A stretch of 64,000 nt of DNA from assembly GCA_029027825.1 (NCBI GenBank), contig CP093399.1, positions 2,976,001 to 3,040,000 on the forward strand. Direction: 5' to 3'. The notes under the pieces are model-generated. The model saw only the letters and a list, made by a program, of their open reading frames with translations. It had not been told where the DNA came from and made no database searches. The DNA comes from Rs1 sp029027825 (GTDB taxonomy: Bacteria; Pseudomonadota; Gammaproteobacteria; Pseudomonadales; Balneatricaceae). Each line of letters begins with the position of its first letter. The first letter of the stretch is position 1. The position numbers and the translations under genes are program-made. Shown here piece after piece: positions 44,508 through 53,186 of the stretch.

Positions 44508-44666
44508 TTAAAACTTGAGAGCTAAAATCCACCTATCCCGGTGCTGTAAATGCGCTTTTCCTAACTGTAAAGTGTCATTAGATAGGCCAGTTAATAGCAG
44601 CGCAGCTCTATCTTTACCCGATCGGTAGTGAACTAACACTGGATGCTCTACGTTGCGGGCGATAGC
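44508..44666 (-). pseudogene. possible tyrosine-phosphatase remnant
   Basis: A stop-bounded frame of 52 codons without an ATG reads RNVEHPVLVHYRSGKDRAAL followed by LLTGLSNDTLQ and ends WILALKF. The segment VLVHYRSGKDR matches the P-loop of dual-specificity/tyrosine phosphatases (HCxxGxxR), with the catalytic Cys changed to Tyr. Another frame just upstream could carry the preceding part, so a frameshift is likely. It is a decayed fragment at best. Confidence 0.35.
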
Positions 44667-44851
44667 TCAAGTAGTCTTTTAACTATATCTGAACTAAGAT
44701 TTCCATGTGGTGCTTAGCATCAACTTTAGTTCCACTTTGAAATCACCAATTAGTTATTTGAGACCTCTATTTAAGAATTTTGCATAACCTGATCAGAAAA
44801 ATAATAACGGCAACAAAGCGGGAAATAACGGAGTCATTTTGACTGAGAACG

Positions 44852-45574
44852 CTATTGATTTAACTGTAAGTTCAGTTGGTTTATTTGCTCTTCTACTACA
44901 GAGTACTGCTCTTTGTCCCAAATAATCCTCTGTGTAGAAAAATCTATTTGATACTCTCGATTAGCTAATAAATCCATACCTAATAGCCCATCAAAAGCCG
45001 AACTTCCCAGATGCTCTATCAACACTACTTTTTTACCCTTGGCTTGATAGGGCCCGAAATTAATAGTATCTAGAACTACCGCCCAGGTTTTTATCAATCC
45101 CCCACCAGCAACTTGTGCATACGATACTTTGGCATTACTAGACTGCAATCGCTCTATCGCTCCCTTATGCAAAACGGTCATCGATGCTCCAGTATCTAAA
45201 AGCAACTTTAAGGTTTTCTTCTTTCCTGCATATGTCACTGACACAGGCACGATCACTTGGTTTGCATTAATAGTGATATCAGTTTTCAACAGGGATTGGA
45301 CTTTTTTTAGTCGTAAAAGGGCATTCCTAGCGGTTATATTTTGTACTCTAAGTTTGTTTTCTGCAGCGAATAATTGCTGTTGCTCTGCACTGATTTCCAA
45401 TTCAACCACGCTGCGGCGCTTTTGTAGTTGATCGAGATACTGGACCGGGACTTGCGAAAGACTATCGACATAAACTCTTTTGCCACTATCATTTTTATAT
45501 TGAAATATCTCAGCTGCTACTGAAAAAGACAATCCAATCAGCAAACTAGCAATAATTTTAATCACATAATCCAT
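44852..45574 (-). CDS. retropepsin-like aspartic protease, secreted or membrane-bound
   Basis: This 240-residue protein starts from the ATG after GAGGTA. It has a signal peptide (3-20), then a short DUF4124-like segment (AEIFQYKNDSGKRVYVDSLS), then a charged helical linker to about 100. A retropepsin-type domain follows at about 100-225 with the catalytic motif LLLDTGAS (Asp127) and GLLGMDLLANREYQIDF near the end. Bacterial single-domain retropepsin-like proteases probably dimerise. The substrate is unknown, and the location is periplasmic or envelope. Confidence 0.85.
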   Translation of the reverse strand: MDYVIKIIASLLIGLSFSVAAEIFQYKNDSGKRVYVDSLSQVPVQYLDQLQKRRSVVELEISAEQQQLFAAENKLRVQNITARNALLRLKKVQSLLKTDITINANQVIVPVSVTYAGKKKTLKLLLDTGASMTVLHKGAIERLQSSNAKVSYAQVAGGGLIKTWAVVLDTINFGPYQAKGKKVVLIEHLGSSAFDGLLGMDLLANREYQIDFSTQRIIWDKEQYSVVEEQINQLNLQLNQ

Positions 45575-45774
45575 AAAACATACCTCAAACAAAAGATTAA
45601 CAAAAAATGAATTCAATGCAAATCATCAATATCCTTAAGCTGCTTCTGCGATTTTTTTGGCTATAAAGGTTGTGTAAATCACCCTATTGAATTAGCTAAT
45701 TAATCAATAATGCAATGCTCTCCTCCCGCGAACAGAGCTAGTCACCCGCTTTGAGCAATCGAAAACTTACTTGC

Positions 45775-46377
45775 TTACTTGGCAATAGAATGACGGGCTA
45801 TCAACTGCTCAATAATAATAAAGAACCGCTGATCCGCCTGCTCTAAATCGACTAAACTCTTTTGCACCATATGACCGATATACAAGCTATAAAACTCGTA
45901 GGCAAATAGCTCACTATTGGTATCAAGCTTAAAAACCGCTGCATTTTTACATCTATCAATAAGCTTAGTTAAGTAATTTAACAAGCGCTGTTGCTGATCT
46001 TGCATAAATACTTTAATTTTACTGGGGCTGCGGCCCTGATATTCAACTAGCGCCTTAATAAAAGGACAACTCACCTGCTCTGCTATCGGCATTTGTCCCA
46101 GCCAATACAACCAATTATATTTAAGGCTGTGTAAGTTCTCCAACGGATCTTGACTATAAGATTTTTTCAGCACTCTTTCGACAAACAAAGATTCAGTATA
46201 TTTTAAAATTTCTATCTGCATATCTTCCTTACTGGAAAAATGCGAAATCACCCCCGTTCTGGACATAGCTAAAGATTTCGCCACGACCCCGATAGTCACA
46301 CTTAGTAATCCTATGGTACTAGCGCACTCCATACCTTTACGTAAAATTTTGCTGCGCGTCAAAGCCCTTTTATTCAT
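45775..46377 (-). CDS. TetR-family transcriptional regulator
   Basis: This 200-residue regulator has an N-terminal TetR helix-turn-helix at about 5-55 (RSKILRKGMECASTIGLLSV, then VVAKSLAMSRTGVISHFSSK, EDMQIEILKYTE). The C-terminal helical domain would bind a ligand. Its ATG overlaps the stop of the upstream hydrolase gene (ATGA), so both form one operon that the regulator probably represses through the inverted repeats at 47280-47340. Confidence 0.9.
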   Translation of the reverse strand: MNKRALTRSKILRKGMECASTIGLLSVTIGVVAKSLAMSRTGVISHFSSKEDMQIEILKYTESLFVERVLKKSYSQDPLENLHSLKYNWLYWLGQMPIAEQVSCPFIKALVEYQGRSPSKIKVFMQDQQQRLLNYLTKLIDRCKNAAVFKLDTNSELFAYEFYSLYIGHMVQKSLVDLEQADQRFFIIIEQLIARHSIAK

Positions 46378-47270
46378 CGGTGTTCCTGCAAGGCAGCACT
46401 GGAAAATTCAACAATTTTTGCATGTAGCGCACTGTCTTTGAGCAATTTAATATGGCCGAGATTATTGGTGGTAAAAAACTCATGCTGCACATCTTCGAGC
46501 AGCACTTTAGTCGCTGCATAAGCACAGGTTGGATCTGTAGTGTCATGCATAAACAAAAAACTTTTATCGACCTTTGCCAAGTTTTCATTTAGAGCTAACT
46601 CCTGCCAGCGAGTATTATAGGCTTTAGAGACCCCTTCTAAAAGGTTGGTTAACATAGCTTTGGCGATTCCTGCACCGGTAACAGCATCGTACATGTTTTC
46701 AAAATACTGAGAAGGCGCTGAGATCAAGATAATTTTTTTCCCCTTAAGCATCGCCGACGGCAGATTAATCACCGCCAACGCTCCCATCGAATGGCCGATA
46801 ACAGCCTGAGGGGTCGCATTAATACTCTCCATATAGTGCAGTGCATTTTGGCTGCCCTCAATAAAAGCATACAGATGAGAGGCATTGCCTTTCGATTTAC
46901 CATGGCCGACTTGATCGAGAGACCACACTGTAAAACCCGCCTCTAAAAGATGATCGATTAGCTGAGTAAATCTGGTACTGCTGTCACCCCAGCCGTGACA
47001 GAGAAAAATGTGCTGCTGATCACCAGATGTACTCAACTGGAATTTTTGCAGGCAAACATCACCTAGGCTAGTAGGCACCCAGACCACACTAGGCTGAACC
47101 ATAGTGCGCATTTCATAGACTCGCCGACTAAATGGATTTCCTAAAATTTTAGTGGCCAGTTTCAGACTTAAAGCAGGCGCTAATTCAGTTAGCCAATGCG
47201 TGACAAAACGGCTGATTTTTTTGCGTATTGTGGGTTTATAGACACTCGCTTCAAAATAAATATCTTTCAT
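46374..47270 (-). CDS. alpha/beta hydrolase
   Basis: This 298-residue alpha/beta-hydrolase has the nucleophile elbow GHSMGALAV (about residues 158-166) and the oxyanion region HIFLCHGWGDSS (about 84-95). The catalytic acid is probably in MHDTTDPTCA and the His in NNLGHIKLL. It is possibly a lipase/esterase of the serine aminopeptidase S33 type. The start is the ATG after GGAATTAACA; a TTG four codons upstream is possible. It is co-transcribed with the overlapping TetR gene. Confidence 0.87.
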   Translation of the reverse strand: MKDIYFEASVYKPTIRKKISRFVTHWLTELAPALSLKLATKILGNPFSRRVYEMRTMVQPSVVWVPTSLGDVCLQKFQLSTSGDQQHIFLCHGWGDSSTRFTQLIDHLLEAGFTVWSLDQVGHGKSKGNASHLYAFIEGSQNALHYMESINATPQAVIGHSMGALAVINLPSAMLKGKKIILISAPSQYFENMYDAVTGAGIAKAMLTNLLEGVSKAYNTRWQELALNENLAKVDKSFLFMHDTTDPTCAYAATKVLLEDVQHEFFTTNNLGHIKLLKDSALHAKIVEFSSAALQEHR

Positions 47271-47279
47271 TGTTAATTC

Positions 47280-47340
47280 CAAAATTATAGTACAGTGGAG
47301 CTAGTGTAATACACAAAAGTACAACTGTACTATAATTTTG
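47280..47340 (-). promoter_or_regulatory. nested inverted repeats, probable TetR operator/promoter
   Basis: Two 17-base arms (47280-47296 and 47324-47340) are perfect inverted repeats. Inside are two smaller palindromes, GTGTAATACAC (47303-47313) and AGTACA-AC-TGTACT (47318-47331). The site lies ten bases upstream of the hydrolase start and upstream of the co-transcribed TetR gene, the expected place for autoregulation. Confidence 0.7.
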
Positions 47341-47432
47341 AATATATTTAACAAAGTAGCCAAAGTTGACGAGAAAAAAGGAGCTATAGCAGTGGGATGT
47401 ATTTTAGAAGGTAATAGTTATTTTGACGATAG

Positions 47433-47909
47433 CTATGTCGGTTCGATCATTTCATCGACGATGAATTTCAATTTAGGTAACATTTTATTTTGCGGTTTAC
47501 TATAAACCTCACCAACTCGGATAGCCCCTTGTTTCAAGTAAAAACCTTCTGCATCTGCATCCGAAATTATAATAAACTGACGAATACCAAGCAGATTACA
47601 CTCTTTTATTATCTGCTGAAAAACAAGCTGGCCATATCCAATGCCGATTGCCTCAGGCAACAACCAAAAGTGATCTAACATATCGACATCGCCTTTAACC
47701 AACGCATAGAAACCGATTATCTTCGAGTCCTTAGTAATCAATTTGACGGTATTATTTAAAATATATTCACTCTTAAAATTTAGATTAATCCGCCAGATTT
47801 CTAACTGCTCAGCTGAGTATCCCCAGTGCCCCTTAGACTCAATTAAAATATCTCGCAGCAAGATGTTTTGATCAGATTTTGCCGCTATAAATTCAAGCAA
47901 ATTATTCAC
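47433..47909 (-). CDS. GNAT family acetyltransferase
   Basis: This is a 158-residue GNAT-fold protein with YILNNTVKLITKDSKIIGFY, DMLDHFWLLPEAIGIGYGQL (acetyl-CoA loop) and ISDADAEGFYLKQGAIRVGE. It starts with a GTG. It is unlinked, and the substrate is unknown. Confidence 0.8.
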   Translation of the reverse strand: MNNLLEFIAAKSDQNILLRDILIESKGHWGYSAEQLEIWRINLNFKSEYILNNTVKLITKDSKIIGFYALVKGDVDMLDHFWLLPEAIGIGYGQLVFQQIIKECNLLGIRQFIIISDADAEGFYLKQGAIRVGEVYSKPQNKMLPKLKFIVDEMIEPT

Positions 47910-48281
47910 CTAACAATTAACCTATAACTAAGTTCAGCTCCTATACAACGTCAATCCACGAAACTACGCCTAGACACGAGAAAAAATGATGCTTCACTTT
48001 TTTTTATTAAACTTATTTTAACCGAAAAAACCAATGGAGCCAGAGTAGAATGGCACTTAGTTAAGAAATAAAGTGTTTAAATACAACAGGTAACAGTTTA
48101 TTTTGATTGTAATGGTACTTAGAGTTGATGCCTTGAACCATCTAACTTCCTCATTCTTAAATAGAACAAGGAAAATAAGATTTAATGAAACAAGCATTTG
48201 TTTTAGATAATATCTAGTTCAAACAAATAGTTAAACCTTAACCAAGTGTAGTTCTACTCTGATCCCATTGATTATGAACGA
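47910..48281. other. AT-rich intergenic region, nothing recognised
   Basis: About 370 bases hold no coding signal or clear repeat. The promoter of the upstream acetyltransferase gene should lie near its right edge at 47915-47990. Confidence 0.4.
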
Positions 48282-48503
48282 TTATTGATCTCCAGCACCT
48301 GGATTAGACTCTTCGGTACCGTCACTTTCATTTGAACCAATTTTCATTATGAAAAAACCTAAGCCAATTTCAATAAAGGATGAATATTGCCATATGAGTT
48401 CAGGAAGTTCGATCCCAATTTTCCCCCATAAATCAAGTCCTGTATAACTTCCTACTAAATCAACCAAACCAAAAGCGATTATAACCATTCCTAAAATTTT
48501 CAT
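48282..48503 (-). CDS. small two-helix membrane protein, unknown
   Basis: This 73-residue protein has two hydrophobic segments (about 2-19 MKILGMVIIAFGLVDLVG and 41-54 SSFIEIGLGFFIMK) and an acidic C-terminal tail (SNESDGTEESNPGAGDQ). A strong ribosome site AAAAGGAG lies six bases before the ATG, which favours a real gene. No family was recognised. Confidence 0.6.
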   Translation of the reverse strand: MKILGMVIIAFGLVDLVGSYTGLDLWGKIGIELPELIWQYSSFIEIGLGFFIMKIGSNESDGTEESNPGAGDQ

Positions 48504-48567
48504 GTAAAACTCCTTTTAATACTGTTAGAAAAATGAATATAAATGACTGTACGAACATAGTGCACAG

Positions 48568-48930
48568 TCGTGGTAGGAGCTCCAATTTTTCAGAGCCCAC
48601 CATACAGGTCCGGACGTTCGGTTTTACCGCATCCGGCTCTTCGGTTGTACTCGCTCTCGCAGTTCTCTACACTTTATTCCTGCGACTCCGATTTGATACC
48701 TTAACACCGGTTTTGCCTGCGCTCTGTAGTCTATTGAACACTTTAATTTTAACCTAGTGAAGCTTCATAGTCCACTCCGTCGAGTCAAACATTTGTACAG
48801 TAATTCAACAACATGCGAGTAAAACTCATACAGGATTGCCATGTTACCAACCACTCCAAAATAGTTATAATATCCACGCAATTTTTGAGAAAGCTTCTCT
48901 AGTTTATACAGGACAAGCAGGGATTATAAC
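48568..48930 (-). pseudogene. group II intron remnant 1 (maturase C-terminus and domain V)
   Basis: On the minus strand 48776-48904 encodes LSQKLRGYYNYFGVVGNMAI and then LLYKCLTRRS, the maturase X-domain signature of group II intron reverse transcriptases, followed by a stop. Further on, 48605-48639 has a 35-base sequence with the form of intron domain V (GAGCCGGATGCGG, AAAA loop, CCGAACGTCCGG), and the intron should end near CCTACCACGAC at 48568. The RT core is absent, so it cannot move by itself. Confidence 0.8.
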
Positions 48931-48935
48931 TTAGA

Positions 48936-49074
48936 GAGACCTCTGCATAACTACTGCGCTCGGAGATACGGCGTTAAAAACCGGCTCAATATGCTCATTT
49001 ACACCAGTAAACTCCGCTATCTCAGCGGTTTTTGCCTTGTCTTGCCTTCGCTCGCAACGTTATGCAGAGGTCTC
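48936..49074. mobile_element. 139-bp MITE with 16-bp terminal repeats and TTAGA target duplication
   Basis: The ends are perfect 16-base inverted repeats (GAGACCTCTGCATAAC). Identical TTAGA pentamers flank the element at 48931-48935 and 49075-49079, the mark of transposition. It encodes nothing. An internal palindrome-like region includes GCGCTCGGAGATACGG and TATCTCAGCGGTTTTTG. The TIR style suggests mobilisation by an IS with GAGACC-type ends, not present in the window. It lies between the two intron remnants. Confidence 0.9.
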
Positions 49075-49137
49075 TTAGAAGTAAAAACACACCTTCAATT
49101 ATTTTAATACGCCCTTGGTCTAATCTTTATCTTAATC

Positions 49138-49860
49138 GGTCACGGTAGGAATGGTCATTACTGACCACTCCCTGCACAGATCCGGACGTGCGCTACTAAC
49201 GCATCCAGCTCCTGTCTCGGGTATTTGGCGTAAAAGCGCTGTGTTGGATAAGGATCCTATCCTAAGCTTAGGTAACCAACATCTCATATAATACTTAAAT
49301 CGCTCTCACGTCATACGGTGCCGTTGATTACGTCGTATCAAGATTTTCAACCACAGCTTCTTAACTTCTCAATAAACTGGCCCAGTTTGTGACCATTGTA
49401 AGGAACACCATAATAATTTATATATCCTTGAACAACTCGCCTTAACCAGCGTCCTGTCTTCCAGAGTTTGTCATGAAGTCGTTTTCGAAACGCTAACTTT
49501 ATACGTTTCAGTTAAGCTATTTGCCTATCTCGCTTCGTCTTTCTCTTTACTATCACTTCACCTGACAATTTCTTGCCTATATAGTGAGTAAAACCTAAAA
49601 AATCAAACGTCCCTGGTTTAACCCTTGATGACTTGGCTCTACATTGTGCTAGAGAAAATAGACCAAAGCGTATCATTTTTGTTTTATTAGGTTGTATTTC
49701 CAAGCCATAATCCAATAGCCTTTGAGTCCTTTTACCCCATTGATTCTGAACGTAACGCCGCACCATGCCACCAACAGAAATCCCTTTACATCTAAGCTTA
49801 TCTAACTCCCCATGCTCTGTTAATTGAATCTCTCGAATTTTAACCCATCCTTCAGCTAAT
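49138..49860 (-). pseudogene. group II intron remnant 2 (RT/maturase C-terminal half and domain V)
   Basis: On the minus strand 49512-49766 reads YGLEIQPNKTKMIRFG and FDFLGFTHYIGKKLSGEVIV, the end of a group II intron reverse transcriptase. After an in-frame TAA the same frame continues with KRIKLAFRKRLHDKLWKTGR and VVQGYINYYGVPYNGHKLGQ. Frameshifts then lead to VKKLWLKILIRRNQRHRM and to RFYAKYPRQELDALVAHVR. A domain V-like segment is at 49177-49211 and the intron end is near 49138. The YADD catalytic part is missing. It is clearly decayed, and a different lineage from remnant 1. Confidence 0.85.
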
Positions 49861-50087
49861 CGTTTTCTCTCGAAAACTCAGGCCTCTCAGTGTATAATTT
49901 TCCCGGATTTCTTGATCCGTATATCGGCTTTATAGCTAACCCTTCCAGTCTTGCTGGTTGTCTTGGTTATTGTTGCGATATATATGCTCTTAATTACTGA
50001 GACGCTTTTTAGAAACAAGTGCACTTCAAGCGCTTCAATAGTCAAAAAACACAGTAAAATAGTCAGAATACAGCGGTATTATAAAAT

Positions 50088-51110
50088 TTGAAAACAGCAA
50101 TAGATTCGACCAAAAACCTACACAGCACCACAAATTCAATAGATCGCAGCATTTCAGTGGCGCCGATGATGGACTGGACAGATAAACACTGTCGGCACTT
50201 TCATCGACTGTTCAGTCGCAATACTCTTTTATATACTGAGATGGTCACCACTGGCGCGCTAATTTATGGTGATAAAGATCGGCATTTAGCCTATAACGAT
50301 TCCGAGCATCCGCTGGCATTGCAGTTAGGCGGTAGCAACCCTGCTGAGCTGGCAACTTGTGCAAAAATGGCGCAAGACTATGGCTATGATGAAGTTAACC
50401 TCAATGTCGGTTGCCCGAGTGATCGGGTACAAAACAATATGATCGGCGCTTGCTTGATGGCGCATCCACAACTGGTTGCCGACTGTATTTCGAGTATGCA
50501 GGATGCTGTGAGTATTCCAGTGACGGTTAAACATCGATTAGGCATTGATGATTTAGATTCTGATCAGCTTTTGCAGCAATTTGTCGACACTGTGGCGCAA
50601 TCTGGCTGTCGCACTTTTATTGTGCATGCCAGAAAGGCCATTTTGGCGGGTTTAAGTCCTAAGCAAAACCGCGATGTCCCGCCTTTACAGTACGATCGGG
50701 TCTATAAACTAAAGCAGGTTTTTCCGCACTTAGAAATCATTTTAAATGGCGGCGTCAAAACTACTGACGAAGCGCAGCAACACTTAAAGTTTGTCGATGG
50801 TGTGATGATTGGTCGAGAGGCGTATCACAATCCCTATGACATCTTAGCAAGTGCCGATCAATTGTTTTTCCAGCAGTCGAGCGCTATAAAATCTAGACAG
50901 CAAATTTTACAAGAAATGTTTCCCTACATCGAGCAGCAACTAACCAATGGCGTACCTTTAAGTTATATTACCCGCCATATGTTAGGGCTTTTTCACGGTA
51001 TGAAAGGCGGCAAACAATTTAGAAGAGTTATCAGCGAGCAAGCTTATAAAGAGAATGCTGGTATTCAAGTATTAAACGAAGCATTTGCTAGAGTAAATGC
51101 GTTTTTATAA
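50088..51110 (+). CDS. dusA: tRNA-dihydrouridine(20/20a) synthase
   Basis: DusA is an FMN enzyme that reduces uridine 20/20a in the D loop of tRNAs. It has the DusA-type N-terminus SVAPMMDWTDKHCRHFHRLF, LQLGGSNPAELA, NVGCPSDRVQNNMIGACLM (the catalytic Cys lies in NVGCPS), VKHRLGIDD and the C-terminal helical tRNA-binding part ending at HGMKGGKQFRRVISE. The reading frame starts with TTG at 50088; the next in-frame ATG would cut into the conserved VAPMMDWTD, so the TTG start is preferred (340 residues). Transaldolase follows 14 bases after the stop. Confidence 0.95.
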   Translation: MKTAIDSTKNLHSTTNSIDRSISVAPMMDWTDKHCRHFHRLFSRNTLLYTEMVTTGALIYGDKDRHLAYNDSEHPLALQLGGSNPAELATCAKMAQDYGYDEVNLNVGCPSDRVQNNMIGACLMAHPQLVADCISSMQDAVSIPVTVKHRLGIDDLDSDQLLQQFVDTVAQSGCRTFIVHARKAILAGLSPKQNRDVPPLQYDRVYKLKQVFPHLEIILNGGVKTTDEAQQHLKFVDGVMIGREAYHNPYDILASADQLFFQQSSAIKSRQQILQEMFPYIEQQLTNGVPLSYITRHMLGLFHGMKGGKQFRRVISEQAYKENAGIQVLNEAFARVNAFL

Positions 51111-51124
51111 AAGGAATATTGAGT

Positions 51125-52078
51125 ATGTTAAGCCAATTAGAACAGCTAAAAACCATGACCACCGTGGTTGCCGACACTGGCGATATTGCAGCAATCAAGC
51201 AGTTTTCACCGGTTGATGCGACGACCAACCCATCACTTTTACTCAAAGCGAGCAGCTTACCCGCCTACGCCCCACTGTTGAGCGAAGCAAAAACATGGGC
51301 GAGCTCGCAAGGCGGTAGCGATGCACAAGTACTCGCTAATATGACCCAGAAATTAGCAGTCTTAATCGGTTTGGAAATATTGAAAATTGTCCCGGGGCGC
51401 ATTTCAACTGAAGTGGATGCTAGATTGTCTTATGACATCCAAGGCACTTTAGACAGCGCTCATCAGATTATTGATTTGTATAATAAAGCAGGCATAAGCA
51501 ACGATCGAATTTTGATCAAAGCCGCGTCGACATGGGAAGGTATTCAAGCGGCCAAGCAGCTGGAAAAAGAGGGTATCAACTGTAATCTAACGCTGTTATT
51601 CGGCTTTGGCCAAGCAGCTGCCTGCGCTGATGCTGGCGTGTACTTGATCTCTCCCTTTGTCGGCAGAATTTTAGACTGGTATAAAGCCACTTATCCTGAA
51701 AAAGATTTTAGCGGCGCAAATGATCCAGGCGTTCAGTCAGTGACTAGCATTTACAATTTTTATAAGACCAATAACTATAATACGATAGTAATGGGCGCTA
51801 GCTTTAGAAACGTCGGTGAAATTCAAGCACTGGCAGGTTGTGATCGCCTGACAATTAGCCCGCAGTTAATGCAGGCACTTGACCAGTTGATGGAGCCTTT
51901 AGAGCGCCAATTAAATCCGCAATCAGCGCAATCCGAGCAAGTGGCAGTCAGTATTGATGAGACTACTTTCTCCCAGCAGCTAAAAGCCGATGCGATGGCC
52001 AACGAAAAACTATCGTCGGGCATCGATGGCTTTGTAGCAGATCAAATTAAACTAGAGCAACTACTCGCTAAACTATAG
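51125..52078 (+). CDS. tal: transaldolase
   Basis: This enzyme of the pentose phosphate pathway exchanges a dihydroxyacetone unit between sugar phosphates. The 317-residue TalB-type sequence includes TTVVADTGDIAAIKQFSPVD, DATTNPSLLLKA, the Schiff-base Lys in ILIKAASTWEGIQAAKQLE and LISPFVGRILDW. The start is the ATG eight bases after AAGGAA; an in-frame TTG two codons upstream is too close to that site. It is probably co-transcribed with dusA. A hairpin lies nine bases after the stop. Confidence 0.96.
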   Translation: MLSQLEQLKTMTTVVADTGDIAAIKQFSPVDATTNPSLLLKASSLPAYAPLLSEAKTWASSQGGSDAQVLANMTQKLAVLIGLEILKIVPGRISTEVDARLSYDIQGTLDSAHQIIDLYNKAGISNDRILIKAASTWEGIQAAKQLEKEGINCNLTLLFGFGQAAACADAGVYLISPFVGRILDWYKATYPEKDFSGANDPGVQSVTSIYNFYKTNNYNTIVMGASFRNVGEIQALAGCDRLTISPQLMQALDQLMEPLERQLNPQSAQSEQVAVSIDETTFSQQLKADAMANEKLSSGIDGFVADQIKLEQLLAKL

Positions 52079-52087
52079 TAGTAATTA

Positions 52088-52113
52088 GGGCTTCAGCCTA
52101 TAAGCTGAAGCCC
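52088..52113 (+). terminator. hairpin after transaldolase
   Basis: Perfect 10-base arms GGGCTTCAGC/GCTGAAGCCC enclose a six-base loop between the convergent tal and argR genes. There is no T run on either side, so it may need Rho or act as an mRNA end barrier. Confidence 0.6.
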
Positions 52114-52130
52114 ACTGCCTAGCCAACTTT

Positions 52131-52186
52131 TAACTTCTAACTTCTAACTTCTAACTTCTAACTTCTAACTTCTATCTTCTATCTTC
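52131..52186. repeat. eight tandem heptamers (TAACTTC)
   Basis: Six TAACTTC units are followed by two TATCTTC units between the tal hairpin and the end of argR. It is a simple sequence array, likely to vary in copy number. Confidence 0.92.
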
Positions 52187-52196
52187 TAGCTTAACT

Positions 52197-53168
52197 TCAA
52201 TCAACCAATTTCCGCTCTTCTCTTGGCGTAATGTCATAGAAATTTTTGTAGGCGGTACTAAAATACGATGCACTTGAAAAACCACATAACATGCCAATTT
52301 GCAGGATAGTTTTATCACTTTGCCGCAACAGTTTCCTCGCCTCGGTCAGACGTAATTCAATGTAGTACTTAGCGGGAACGTTGTGCAGGTATTTTTTAAA
52401 TAAGCGCTCTAAATGGCGCCTCGATAGCCTTACATGATGGGCTAAATCATCAGTACTTAACGGCTCTTCAATGTTAGCTTCCATTAAAGTGACCGCCTCT
52501 ATCAACTTAGGCTGATTGGCGCTGATTCTGGATTTTATTGGTATGCGTTGTAAATCATCGGTACTGCGGATTCGCTCGCAGACAAACTGTTCTGAGATAG
52601 AAGCGGCTAAATCCATATTCTGCTGTCGACCAATTAAGAACAACATCATATCCATTGACGCTGTGCACCCTCTGGAAGTATATCGCGCGCCTTCTTTTTC
52701 GTATAATCTGTTGGTGACTTGCGTCTTGGGAAACTCTCGTTTTAGATTTTCAATATGCCACCAGTGAATAGTCGCACGATACTTATCTAACAAACCTGCA
52801 ATAGCCAATACATATGAACCTGTGCCGATCCCACCAATCGCTATGTTGCTACTCAATTGTTTTTTCAACCAATCGATGACCGCCTCATTACCGGTACGGG
52901 CAACAGGGCTGGCTCCGCAGACAAATACTGCATCAAAATAGGGCAGCTCTTTTAAGTTGTGATCGACTTGAATCTGCACGCCACAACTACTGGTCACCGG
53001 CTTGCCATCATGACTGATCAACGCCGTGGCATAGCAGTTTCGCTCGCTGATCCAATTGGCCATCCGCAGCGGCTCTATAGCGGAAGAAAACGCAATCAGT
53101 GAAAAATTAGGTAACAAAATAAAGCCGTAACGCAGTTCTTTGTTAGATTTGTGCTCAGTATGTAGCAT
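52197..53168 (-). CDS. argR: AraC-type arginine regulator (ArgR, pseudomonad type)
   Basis: This 323-residue regulator has an N-terminal DJ-1/PfpI-like amidotransferase fold (about 10-185, GFILLPNFSLIAFSSAIEPL and FVCGASPVARTGNEAVIDWL) and a C-terminal AraC DNA-binding domain (about 220-318, DDLAHHVRLSRRHLERLFKK and LQIGMLCGFSSASYFSTAYK). Size and architecture match Pseudomonas ArgR, which activates arginine succinyltransferase catabolism in response to arginine. It is divergent from astC, which supports that role. A short deleted copy of the gene-edge repeat lies 18 bases upstream of its ATG. Confidence 0.9.
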   Translation of the reverse strand: MLHTEHKSNKELRYGFILLPNFSLIAFSSAIEPLRMANWISERNCYATALISHDGKPVTSSCGVQIQVDHNLKELPYFDAVFVCGASPVARTGNEAVIDWLKKQLSSNIAIGGIGTGSYVLAIAGLLDKYRATIHWWHIENLKREFPKTQVTNRLYEKEGARYTSRGCTASMDMMLFLIGRQQNMDLAASISEQFVCERIRSTDDLQRIPIKSRISANQPKLIEAVTLMEANIEEPLSTDDLAHHVRLSRRHLERLFKKYLHNVPAKYYIELRLTEARKLLRQSDKTILQIGMLCGFSSASYFSTAYKNFYDITPREERKLVD

Positions 53169-53186
53169 TCCATAAACCTTATATTA

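Noticed and set aside
48533..48757. A 74-codon plus-strand frame over intron remnant 1
   Set aside because: It overlaps the domain V-like segment on the opposite strand and has no coding features.
52131..52186. CRISPR-like regular array
   Set aside because: Units are seven bases with no spacers; it is a simple tandem repeat, and no cas gene is in the window.
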